Shown one piece after another: positions 8,471 to 17,170 of a stretch of DNA of 64,000 nt. The stretch is from the NCBI GenBank assembly GCA_018066965.1, contig JAGPVP010000011.1, forward strand, positions 1-64,000. The letters are read 5' to 3'. The notes under the pieces were generated by a model. The model did not search any database. It was not told the DNA's origin and saw only the letters and a list, made by a program, of their open reading frames with translations. The DNA is from Zhongshania sp. GTDB taxonomy: Bacteria; Pseudomonadota; Gammaproteobacteria; Pseudomonadales; Spongiibacteraceae. Made by a program: the position numbers and the translations under genes. Position 1 is the stretch's first letter. Every line of letters begins with the position of its first letter.

Positions 8471-9445
8471 CTAGTTAGTGGCTGAAATGCGTTTGATGTC
8501 TTGTAGTAGTTGCTGGTTTAAGGGCATCTTGATGTTGTGCTCTTCGGCCAGCTGGCAAAGGTATCCGCTAATGGCGTCGATTTCAGTTTCCCGGCCTGCT
8601 TCTATGTCTTGCAGCATAGACGAGCGATTGTTGGCGGTGGCCTTGGCGACATTGATGACGTGCTCGTGAAGGTCCTCTAGCCAATGGTCTCGATTCAAGG
8701 CGGCGCTGAGGTGTAATACTTCATCGACGATTTGCCGCATTTGAGTGATGGTTTCTGGCGTATTTAATAGTTCACCGTTGCGGCAGCGATGAATAACCGT
8801 CAAGGGGTTAATGACACAGTTGACGGCGAGTTTACGCCATAGCACGGCCTCGATATTATCGCTGACACTTACCATTAAGGGTGGGAAGGATAGTGATGCG
8901 GCGAGCTGGGTGACGACGGCCAGATCGGTCTTGTTGTTACTGTTAACAGTGCCAATAAACGTGTCACCGTGCCCCGCATGTACAAATTCAAAATCGGTTT
9001 GGCGATAGCAGCCTTCGGTAGTGGACCCTTGTAGTACGGTTGCTTGTGGGAATTCGCGCCGAATTTGTTCAGCAATACCAAGGCCGTTTTGTAGCAGTAC
9101 TAATACCGCGTTATCGGCAATATGGGGTTTGATAGCCATCAATGCGCTCAGCGTTTGCTGGGCCTTGGTGGTGATCAGTAAGTGCTGAATGGGGCTTGAT
9201 ATACTTTGCGGGCAGTCTGCCGGTACTGGGCTGAGTAGGGTTTGGCTTGTATTGCTTAAACGAATGCCAGACTGCTTTTTGTAGTCGTTTACAGTAGCTT
9301 GATTGCGGAGAAGAAGGCGAATATTGGCCCCCGCTTGATAGCCATAGCTTGCCCACAGGCTGCCGATGGCGCCGGCGCCCAGAATATACAGGGGGCTTGC
9401 TGATGTGAACGGTGGCTTGGCTTTTGACACGAGAGTTGCCTTCAT
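8471..9445 (-). CDS. panE: 2-dehydropantoate 2-reductase family protein (PanE/ApbA)
   Basis: NADPH-dependent ketopantoate reductase fold, likely converting 2-dehydropantoate to pantoate for pantothenate and CoA synthesis. The N-terminal Rossmann motif is LYILGAGAIGSLWASYG (about residues 19-35), and the catalytic lysine/asparagine region is LWRKLAVNCVINPLTVIHRC, with the usual NGELL following. At 324 aa it is slightly longer than the ~300-aa E. coli enzyme because of an N-terminal extension of about 15 residues. It is divergent from the YajQ-family gene with 74 bp between them. Many genomes carry PanE-like paralogues, so the exact substrate is not certain. Confidence 0.85.
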   Translation of the reverse strand: MKATLVSKAKPPFTSASPLYILGAGAIGSLWASYGYQAGANIRLLLRNQATVNDYKKQSGIRLSNTSQTLLSPVPADCPQSISSPIQHLLITTKAQQTLSALMAIKPHIADNAVLVLLQNGLGIAEQIRREFPQATVLQGSTTEGCYRQTDFEFVHAGHGDTFIGTVNSNNKTDLAVVTQLAASLSFPPLMVSVSDNIEAVLWRKLAVNCVINPLTVIHRCRNGELLNTPETITQMRQIVDEVLHLSAALNRDHWLEDLHEHVINVAKATANNRSSMLQDIEAGRETEIDAISGYLCQLAEEHNIKMPLNQQLLQDIKRISATN

Positions 9446-9519
9446 TTATCCAAGAGACATTTTGTCGCTTCGCAGCTAATGCTAAACTGCGCCCGCAACA
9501 TAACAAAGGAAATTAGGCT

Positions 9520-10002
9520 ATGCCAGCGTTCGATATTGTCTCAGAAGTGGATTTACACGTCTTTACCAATGCCGTTGATCAGGCTGGTCGGGTCATTGAG
9601 ACGCGCTTCGATTTTAAGGGTGTGGATGCGCGGTTTGAGCGCGAGGCACTGACCGTAACCATGTTTGCCGAGGCAGAGTTTCAATTGCAGCAAATGGAAG
9701 ACTTGCTGCGCGCTGCCTTAGTTAAGGTGAAAATCGATCCTCTCGCGATGGAGCTAGGGGACGTAAAGGGCGCAGGTAAGCAGGTGAAGCAGCTGGTTAC
9801 CATGCAAAGCGGCTTGACCTCAGATGTGGCGCGTAAAATCGTTAAATTGATTAAAGACCGCAAACTAAAAGTACAAAGCCAAATTCAAGACGAGCAAGTA
9901 CGGGTGACAGGTAAAAAGCGCGATGACCTACAGGAAGTTATGGCGATATTACGGGCAGAAGAGTTGGACCAGCCCCTGCAGTTCACCAATTTCCGCGATT
10001 AA
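9520..10002 (+). CDS. YajQ family nucleotide-binding protein
   Basis: 160-aa YajQ/UPF0234 protein with two RRM-like ferredoxin folds. Diagnostic segments are the N-terminal MPAFDIVSEVDLHVFTNAVD, TRFDFKGVDARF and the C-terminal RVTGKKRDDLQEVMAILR. Xanthomonas and Pseudomonas members bind cyclic-di-GMP and affect transcription; that is family knowledge and not shown here. The ATG has AAAGGA upstream. Length matches the family (~160 aa). Confidence 0.93.
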   Translation: MPAFDIVSEVDLHVFTNAVDQAGRVIETRFDFKGVDARFEREALTVTMFAEAEFQLQQMEDLLRAALVKVKIDPLAMELGDVKGAGKQVKQLVTMQSGLTSDVARKIVKLIKDRKLKVQSQIQDEQVRVTGKKRDDLQEVMAILRAEELDQPLQFTNFRD

Positions 10003-10111
10003 TGGCGTAAGTGTTAGCGATTAGCTGGCGATTACTTCACGGTAATTGATAAGCCCTTGCAATCTTGCTGGCGGTAGCCAGAATGAAGCCATCGTTATTG
10101 TGGAATCCCCT

Positions 10112-11386
10112 ATGAGTGATCACCAGCCGATATCGGCTTTGCCTTGGCATAAGGCGATTTTTAATCGCCACATGTTCATTTGCGTATTAACCGGCTTTGC
10201 ATCCGGCTTGCCGCTGTATTTTCTTATTCAGTTGGTTCCTGCATGGCTGCGTAGCGAAGGGGTTGGGCTAACTGAAATTGGTTTGTTCGCCTTGGTGGGT
10301 TTTCCCTATAACTGGAAGTTTGTTTGGGCGCCCCTGATGGATCGCTATGTGCCTCCGTTTTTAGGGCGGCGGCGGGGCTGGATGCTGATTACTCAGATTG
10401 GTCTCATCATCTCGATTGCGGCATTAGGTTTTATTGATCCGGTATTTTCTGTGGGTTTGGTTGCCTACGGCGCGGCGGCGGTGGCATTTTGCAGCGCCAG
10501 TCAGGATGTGGTTTTAGACGCTTATCGGCGTGAGTTATTGCACGATGATGAGCTTGGTCTGGGTAATTCAATCCACGTACAAGCTTACCGTTTGGCCGGT
10601 TTAGTTCCTGGCTCTATTGGTGTGATTTTGGGCGACTATTTGCCGTGGAGTACGGTCTTTATTGTCATGGCTGGATTTATGATGATCGCGGTGGTGGCGA
10701 CAATTTGGATTGATGAAGCGGTTGATGCCAGTATTGCGCCATTGAGCCTGCGGGCGGCGGTGGTTGAGCCCTTCAAGGAATTCGTAAACCGTAAAGGCTG
10801 GGCCAGTGCCCTGTATTTATTGCTGTTCTTATTTTTGTACAAGCTTGGCGACAATATGGCGACGGCCTTGTCCTCGCCATTTTATTTAGACTTAGGCTTT
10901 ACCCTCACTGAGATTGGCACTATTGCTAAAACCGCCTCCTTAACAGCGGCGATTATCGGCGGATTGGTGGGCGGTGTGATCATGATCCGCCTCGGTATTA
11001 ATCGCGCGCTGTGGTTATTTGGCGTGGTGCAAGTGTTGAGTATTCTCGGCTTTGCGGCCTTGGCAGAAATCGGCCCAAACCGTATGGCCTTGGCAGGTGT
11101 GATTGTTTTTGAATACCTTGGGGTAGGTTTGGGCACCGCTGCCTTCACTGCCTTTATTGCCCGCGCAACTATGCCGGCGTATGCGGCGACTCAGTTTGCC
11201 TTGTTTACAGCATTGGCGGCATTGCCGCGTACCTTCGCCAATGCAACTACGGGCATTATTGTTGAGTCGGTGGGCTGGACTAATTTTTATCTGCTTTGCA
11301 CGGCCGTTGCCATCCCTGGCATGGTGATGTTGTTTAAAGTGGCGCCGTGGTCCGAGGAAACGGTATTAAACGATAAAAATGGCTGA
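10112..11386 (+). CDS. ampG: AmpG-like MFS permease
   Basis: Major facilitator superfamily transporter of 424 aa with about 12 hydrophobic segments. The first segments (FASGLPLYFLIQLVPAWLR, GLFALVGFPYNWKFVWAPLMDRY, then RRRGWM) are characteristic of the AmpG family, which imports anhydro-muropeptides from the periplasm for cell-wall recycling. I start it at ATG 10112 (MSDHQP...), since residues before it in the ORF track look non-coding. Its stop overlaps the next gene by 8 nt. AmpG-like paralogues exist, so the substrate is inferred. Confidence 0.8.
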   Translation: MSDHQPISALPWHKAIFNRHMFICVLTGFASGLPLYFLIQLVPAWLRSEGVGLTEIGLFALVGFPYNWKFVWAPLMDRYVPPFLGRRRGWMLITQIGLIISIAALGFIDPVFSVGLVAYGAAAVAFCSASQDVVLDAYRRELLHDDELGLGNSIHVQAYRLAGLVPGSIGVILGDYLPWSTVFIVMAGFMMIAVVATIWIDEAVDASIAPLSLRAAVVEPFKEFVNRKGWASALYLLLFLFLYKLGDNMATALSSPFYLDLGFTLTEIGTIAKTASLTAAIIGGLVGGVIMIRLGINRALWLFGVVQVLSILGFAALAEIGPNRMALAGVIVFEYLGVGLGTAAFTAFIARATMPAYAATQFALFTALAALPRTFANATTGIIVESVGWTNFYLLCTAVAIPGMVMLFKVAPWSEETVLNDKNG

Positions 11387-11993
11387 GGCTAATTTCCGTA
11401 TAAGACGCGCTTGTTTGCATTATTGGCCAACGGCGCTGCTTATTTTTTTCTTATTTATTATTGATTATTTCCACCGTATTTATAACTTGTCCTATCAACG
11501 AGAGTTGCTTGAGGGCGGCCAGTGGTGGCGGCTTTTCAGTGGCCAATTTGTACATAATAATAGCTCGCATTTAATGTCTAATATTGCGGCCTTAGTTCTG
11601 TGTAGGGTTCTGCTCGTTCGGGTGTATACCGAACGCAGTTTTGTTATGAGTCTGCTGAGTTGTGCGCTTATGACTGGGCTGTTAATTCACGTCTTGCTAC
11701 CGTCTTATAATTATTACCTGGGCGTGTCGGCGGCGCTTTACGGCATCCTTGTTGCCGGTGCGATAGCTATGTTGCGAAGACGATCATTTTTTGGCGCGGC
11801 CTTATTGTTGCTAATTAGCCTTAAGCTACTACAGGATTATTTTGTTCCGAGTGCGGTGCTTCCAGTGTCTGAACGTATCGGTGTGCCGGTCGCCGTTGAG
11901 GCACATTTTGTGGGTGTGCTAGCCGGTGTTTTACTTGGCGCTGCGCAAATTGCGGGGGCTTTATTCCGGCCAGCGGCATTGCCGCCAAAATAA
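11379..11993 (+). CDS. Rhomboid-family intramembrane serine protease, rhombosortase-like
   Basis: 204-aa membrane protein with about six hydrophobic segments. Rhomboid hallmarks: GGQWWRLFSGQFVHNNSSHLMSN early on, the catalytic serine in GVSAALYG (Ser ~117) and the catalytic histidine in VEAHFVGVLAG (His ~176). The short form and GxS-x-x-x-x-G arrangement resemble rhombosortases, which process proteins bearing a GlyGly-CTERM tail before outer-membrane release. I saw no obvious GlyGly-CTERM substrate in this window. It is translationally coupled to the AmpG-like gene (8-nt overlap), and its 3' end overlaps a convergent gene by 33 nt. Confidence 0.75.
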   Translation: MAEANFRIRRACLHYWPTALLIFFLFIIDYFHRIYNLSYQRELLEGGQWWRLFSGQFVHNNSSHLMSNIAALVLCRVLLVRVYTERSFVMSLLSCALMTGLLIHVLLPSYNYYLGVSAALYGILVAGAIAMLRRRSFFGAALLLLISLKLLQDYFVPSAVLPVSERIGVPVAVEAHFVGVLAGVLLGAAQIAGALFRPAALPPK

Positions 11994-12269
11994 TCGGCCG
12001 GATTCGTCGGCGCTGGATTCTTCAATTAAATGATTTAATTGCCGTTGGTAGCTTTCGCTATTCGGCGGCAGGCTGATTTTGCCTTGGCTGTTTACAATTC
12101 TAAACCACGGCAGACGAGTGTCTTTGGGGAGTTGGCTGAGTAGGCGACCTACGTAGCGGGCATTGCCTGCAAGGCCAGCGAGTTCAGCTACTTTGCCGTA
12201 GCTACACAGGCGCCCCGCAGGGACGCCGTGAATTACTGCGTAAATTTGCTGAATTGCTTCTTCGTTCAT
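11961..12269 (-). CDS. Alkyltransferase-like protein (ATL, MGMT family)
   Basis: 102-aa protein homologous to the DNA-binding domain of O6-alkylguanine-DNA alkyltransferases: VPAGRLCSYGKVAELAG (helix-turn-helix with the arginine-finger region), NARYVGRLLSQLP and LPWFRIVNSQGKIS. The acceptor cysteine of PCHRV is replaced by Trp (~55, PWFRI), so it cannot accept alkyl groups. By family knowledge, ATL proteins flag O6-alkylguanine lesions for nucleotide excision repair. It converges on the rhomboid gene with a 33-nt 3' overlap. Confidence 0.88.
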   Translation of the reverse strand: MNEEAIQQIYAVIHGVPAGRLCSYGKVAELAGLAGNARYVGRLLSQLPKDTRLPWFRIVNSQGKISLPPNSESYQRQLNHLIEESSADESGRLFWRQCRWPE

Positions 12270-12290
12270 AGTGTCATTAAACGGAGGTAT

Positions 12291-12953
12291 TTATTTCGCG
12301 TCGCTCTCTGCTTCTAGGTTGCGGGTGCGCTCCCAGTAGTCTTCATAAAAGAAGTCGACTTCACCGGTTTCTAGCGAATACTCCGCACCTACGACTAGAA
12401 GTTTGCCTTCGTTGATGAGATTTTCCAGCGTGGATGAGCCGCTGCTGAGGTGTTCTACAGAAGCTCTAACATTGGCGCGTACTGATTGCTCAATTAATGC
12501 CTTGTGATCGTGACGAAGCTCTGTGCAAAGCAGGGTTTCAACCGCAGGACGAATTCGTTTCACGATAGAGTGCAGGTTTTGCGACGGGATTTTGCTATTG
12601 CCGGTGAGTACGTCAACAGTGGCCGAAATGGCGCCGCAGCTTGAATGTCCGAGTACCACCACCAGCGGTGTGCCGAAGTTTAAGGCGGCGAATTCGACGC
12701 TACCAATGCCAGATGGCGCGACGATGTTGCCAGCAACGCGAATAACAAATAAGTCGCCCAAACCCTGGTCGAAGACCAGCTCTGCCGGTACACGGGCATC
12801 TGAGCAGCCTAGAACAATAGCGAGAGGGGCTTGAGTTTCAACAAGCTCAGGTCGTTTGGTGTGGATGACGCTAGCACCATCGCTATTTACATTGCTGACA
12901 AAGCGGGCATTGCCTTCTTTTAATCGCGTTAATGCTTCTTGTGCTGTGATCAT
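12291..12953 (-). CDS. Beta-class carbonic anhydrase
   Basis: Zinc enzyme for reversible hydration of CO2 to bicarbonate. The ligands and catalytic dyad are visible: GCSDARVP (Cys ~50, Asp ~52, Arg ~54) and LGHSSCGAI (His ~103, Cys ~106). Length is 220 aa, normal for the family, with no signal peptide, so it is cytoplasmic. It sits 28 bp downstream of the pldA stop codon on the same strand, with no clear promoter of its own. Confidence 0.93.
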   Translation of the reverse strand: MITAQEALTRLKEGNARFVSNVNSDGASVIHTKRPELVETQAPLAIVLGCSDARVPAELVFDQGLGDLFVIRVAGNIVAPSGIGSVEFAALNFGTPLVVVLGHSSCGAISATVDVLTGNSKIPSQNLHSIVKRIRPAVETLLCTELRHDHKALIEQSVRANVRASVEHLSSGSSTLENLINEGKLLVVGAEYSLETGEVDFFYEDYWERTRNLEAESDAK

Positions 12954-12981
12954 ATGTAGATTCCCGTTAAGTGAGGTTTGC

Positions 12982-14004
12982 TTACAGCCAGTCGCTGATC
13001 AGTACGCCAATACCGATACTTTCGATGGCGTTATTGTATTCAATCAGGCTCTCTCCGTAGCCATTAAAGTACTTCACGTAGGCCTTTACTCGCGAGCTAA
13101 TAGGGAAGCTCCAGCCTAGTTCAATTGCCCCTTTACTCTCGCTGCGTAAATTGTTGCGCAGCATGACGCTCAGGGTTCTATTGTGCCACTGGTAAATACC
13201 CATCCATTCAAAATGGCCAAGGTATTTTTCGATGTCTGGGTTGTCATCATCTTTTGATGATTCAGGCAGTCGATACCAGGGTTTGAATGACATCGCAAAA
13301 CGATCTCGTTCAAATACCATATTTAACATAATGCGGTTCCAGCTCCGCGACAGTGGCTCGCCGCGGCCGTTGGATTGGTGGTTGAAAATAAATTGGTTTG
13401 CCACATTGCGTATGCCCATCCACTCCCAGTCGTTTGCAAAGGTCAGCATTAACTCGGGTTCGTGGTTGGTTTCTCGAAAGGGGGCAGACGCCGCACTATT
13501 ATAAGCCTGCCAAAAAGAGCGGTTGGTATAGCCGACGCTAAGATAGCCGTTATCGTCAAAAATTTGTTCCCACACAGTGACCTTAATGCTGAGCTGAAAC
13601 TCTAGCTCTATACGGTCGGCGTCGGCGCTATTATTGGGAAGAAAACCACTGTAGTCACTAATATCATCGCGATATGACACTGGCAGTATGTAGTTGGTGC
13701 GGTGTGGGGTAAGCACAAAGGGATTGTCGATTGTGAAGCGTTCTAGTGCAAAGCGTTCTTCGATTACGCCGCTGCGTCTAGCACGTGTTTTATCGGGGGC
13801 TTGGCTTTGGTTTGGGTCGCTTGCGGTGGGGCTTACGGGTGTGCTGCAATAGCTGCGAAGCTCGCCAACTGTGGTGGATTCGGCGGCAGATTGAGCTGCT
13901 AATTGTAGGCATTCAGCGTCGTTGTTTGTGGTTTGGGCCTGACTTTGACTGACATAGAACAAGTTCACAACAAATAGCAGAGCGAAGTATGTAGCGAATC
14001 GCAT
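12982..14004 (-). CDS. pldA: Outer-membrane phospholipase A1 PldA
   Basis: Calcium-dependent outer-membrane phospholipase (OMPLA) that removes phospholipids misplaced in the outer leaflet. Signal peptide: MRFATYFALLFVVNLFYVSQSQA. The catalytic His-Ser-Asn triad fits FNHQSNGRGEPLSRSWNR: His and Ser two residues apart and Asn 12 residues after the Ser, as in E. coli (142/144/156). The C-terminal half is beta-barrel-like. I start it at ATG 14004 (340 aa), which has AAGGAG upstream and the signal peptide immediately following; the ORF-track start at 14058 adds 18 unlikely residues. Confidence 0.92.
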   Translation of the reverse strand: MRFATYFALLFVVNLFYVSQSQAQTTNNDAECLQLAAQSAAESTTVGELRSYCSTPVSPTASDPNQSQAPDKTRARRSGVIEERFALERFTIDNPFVLTPHRTNYILPVSYRDDISDYSGFLPNNSADADRIELEFQLSIKVTVWEQIFDDNGYLSVGYTNRSFWQAYNSAASAPFRETNHEPELMLTFANDWEWMGIRNVANQFIFNHQSNGRGEPLSRSWNRIMLNMVFERDRFAMSFKPWYRLPESSKDDDNPDIEKYLGHFEWMGIYQWHNRTLSVMLRNNLRSESKGAIELGWSFPISSRVKAYVKYFNGYGESLIEYNNAIESIGIGVLISDWL

Positions 14005-14183
14005 TGTGCTCCTTGTCTCCTCTGTTATTGGTGTGCGGCAGGCCCAATTGTAAACCAAAGTCGCGTATTGTGACGGAGTTTTTATGCCCTAATGCACATA
14101 GTATGCCTGCGGCTAGGACGCCTGCTTGCATTTTGAGCTTACACCCCAACCTATTAAGAAAGCCTGAGCTGAGTGAGTCTCTG

Positions 14184-14693
14184 ATGCGATTTTTATTCCT
14201 GATATTTGTTGGCCTACCGATTATTGAAATGTGGCTGTTGATTAAAGTTGGCGCTGTTATCGGTGCGCTGCCAACCATTGCCATGGTGGTGTTTACCGCT
14301 ATTGTTGGTGCTGCTCTCCTTAAAAAGCAGGGGCTGGATACCTTAACTCGTGCGCAGCAGCGCATGAATGCTGGGCAGCTGCCCGCGACCGAAATTCTAG
14401 AGGGTCTTATGTTGGCGGTGGGTGGTGCTTTATTGCTAACCCCAGGTTTTGTGACCGACGCCTTGGGCTTTGTGTGTCTTATTGCTCCACTGCGTCGGAT
14501 GTTAATTGCGGCTTTGATTAAGCGCGGCGTGATGCAGGTGCAAATGAATCAGTTTGCTAGCGGCGCCAGCCCTTTCGGAGCGGGGTCTCCGGACTTTGGT
14601 ACACGGCCCAGTGGTCAGGTCCACGATGAGCCCGTCAAGAGCCGGTCTTCTGAATCGGTGGTTATTGAAGGTGAGTACAAAAAAGAAGAATAA
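14184..14693 (+). CDS. fxsA: FxsA family membrane protein
   Basis: Inner-membrane protein of 169 aa with the FxsA pattern: FLIFVGLPIIEMWLLIKVG, then PTIAMVVFTAIVGAALLKKQG, and a third hydrophobic region GALLLTPGFVTDALGF. The tail is cytoplasmic and acidic. E. coli FxsA is known as a suppressor of F exclusion of phage T7; its wider role is unclear. The true start is ATG 14184; the preceding 60 residues in the ORF track overlap the pldA 5' region and lack coding character. It lies directly upstream of groES-groEL, as FxsA genes do in other gammaproteobacteria. Confidence 0.88.
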   Translation: MRFLFLIFVGLPIIEMWLLIKVGAVIGALPTIAMVVFTAIVGAALLKKQGLDTLTRAQQRMNAGQLPATEILEGLMLAVGGALLLTPGFVTDALGFVCLIAPLRRMLIAALIKRGVMQVQMNQFASGASPFGAGSPDFGTRPSGQVHDEPVKSRSSESVVIEGEYKKEE

Positions 14694-14706
14694 TTTTGTG
14701 GACGCT

Positions 14707-14734
14707 CTTGAAATGTTTTCTACGAACCCCATTT
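14707..14734 (+). promoter_or_regulatory. Sigma32 heat-shock promoter of groES-groEL
   Basis: CTTGAAA (14707-14713), 13-bp spacer, CCCCATTT (14727-14734): an essentially perfect match to the sigma32 consensus. It begins just after the fxsA stop codon and leaves a leader of about 180 nt before groES. No CIRCE element (HrcA operator) was seen in the leader. Confidence 0.9.
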
Positions 14735-14924
14735 ACATGACAGCCCACGGTGACTTGGTGATTGCACTTGGTTTTCCCAGTCGGAGCATGAGCATGTTCT
14801 GATCCGTATGAAAGGGGTTTCAGGTCAAAATGCTAGCAGGTGTAAGAGCCTTTGGTGTTTGGGCTGATGCCGGTTTAACCGGTCCAAAAATTCTAAATCA
14901 TTGATTTAATGGAGATTGATAAAA

Positions 14925-15215
14925 ATGAAAATTCGTCCGTTATACGATCGCGTTGTAGTCCGTCGTAAGGAAGAAGAGAAGACAAGTGCCGGCGGTATTG
15001 TTCTGCCTGGTTCAGCTAAAGAAAAGCCAAACCAAGGTGAAGTACTGGCCGTTGGCGAAGGCAAATTACTGGAGAGCGGTGAATTGCGTCCGGTTGGCGT
15101 AAAAGCGGGCGATCTAGTTATTTTTGGACAGTACTCTGGTAGCACAGTAAAAGTCGACGGCGAAGAGCTGATCGTTCTGAGTGAATCAGAAATCTTCGGT
15201 GTGGTAGAAGCTTAA
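14925..15215 (+). CDS. groES: Co-chaperonin GroES
   Basis: 96-aa cap of the GroEL folding chamber, cytoplasmic. [18 protein letters not shown], the mobile loop [21 protein letters not shown] and the C-terminal [11 protein letters not shown] are canonical. The ATG at 14925 is chosen over the in-frame TTG at 14916 because GGAG lies at 14911-14914 with correct spacing and the protein then begins exactly as the family does. First gene of the sigma32-driven operon, 60 bp before groEL. Confidence 0.98.
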   Translation: MKIRPLYDRVVVRRKEEEKTSAGGIVLPGSAKEKPNQGEVLAVGEGKLLESGELRPVGVKAGDLVIFGQYSGSTVKVDGEELIVLSESEIFGVVEA

Positions 15216-15260
15216 GTCCAACACAAGATTTCTTTTTTAAATCAACGAATTAGTACATAA

Positions 15261-16931
<1,671 letters not shown>

Positions 16932-16953
16932 TTTAGCCCCACCTCGCTCGATC

Positions 16954-16982
16954 TAAAAACCTCGCTTCGGCGGGGTTTTTTT
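16954..16982 (+). terminator. Rho-independent terminator after groEL
   Basis: Stem AAAAACCTCGC / GCGGGGTTTTT with a TTCG tetraloop, followed by a run of T, 23 bp after the groEL stop codon. Confidence 0.93.
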
Positions 16983-17046
16983 ATGCCTGAATTTTGACCC
17001 CATTAGAATTTGGGACTTTAATCTAACAAGTGATCTTAGTTTTGTC

Positions 17047-17074
17047 TTGTGTGGTCGGTGATAACATGTATAGT
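17047..17074 (+). promoter_or_regulatory. Candidate sigma70 promoter of the TSP3-hydrolase lipoprotein gene
   Basis: TTGTGT (17047-17052), 16-bp spacer, TATAGT (17069-17074), about 95 bp upstream of the start codon in an AT-rich stretch. The -35 is weak, so this is a tentative call. Confidence 0.35.
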
Positions 17075-17170
17075 ATTGTCATATAATTGAAATAATGTGT
17101 AGTAGTTGCGCTCCCTTAGAAGCGGTGCGGCGCTATTCAAACCATAACAATAAATCTTCAGGTGCCTGTC

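Noticed and set aside
14872-14890. Small palindrome ccggtttaaccgg in the groES leader
   Set aside because: A 6-bp stem with no known operator match; could be chance, and it is not a CIRCE element.
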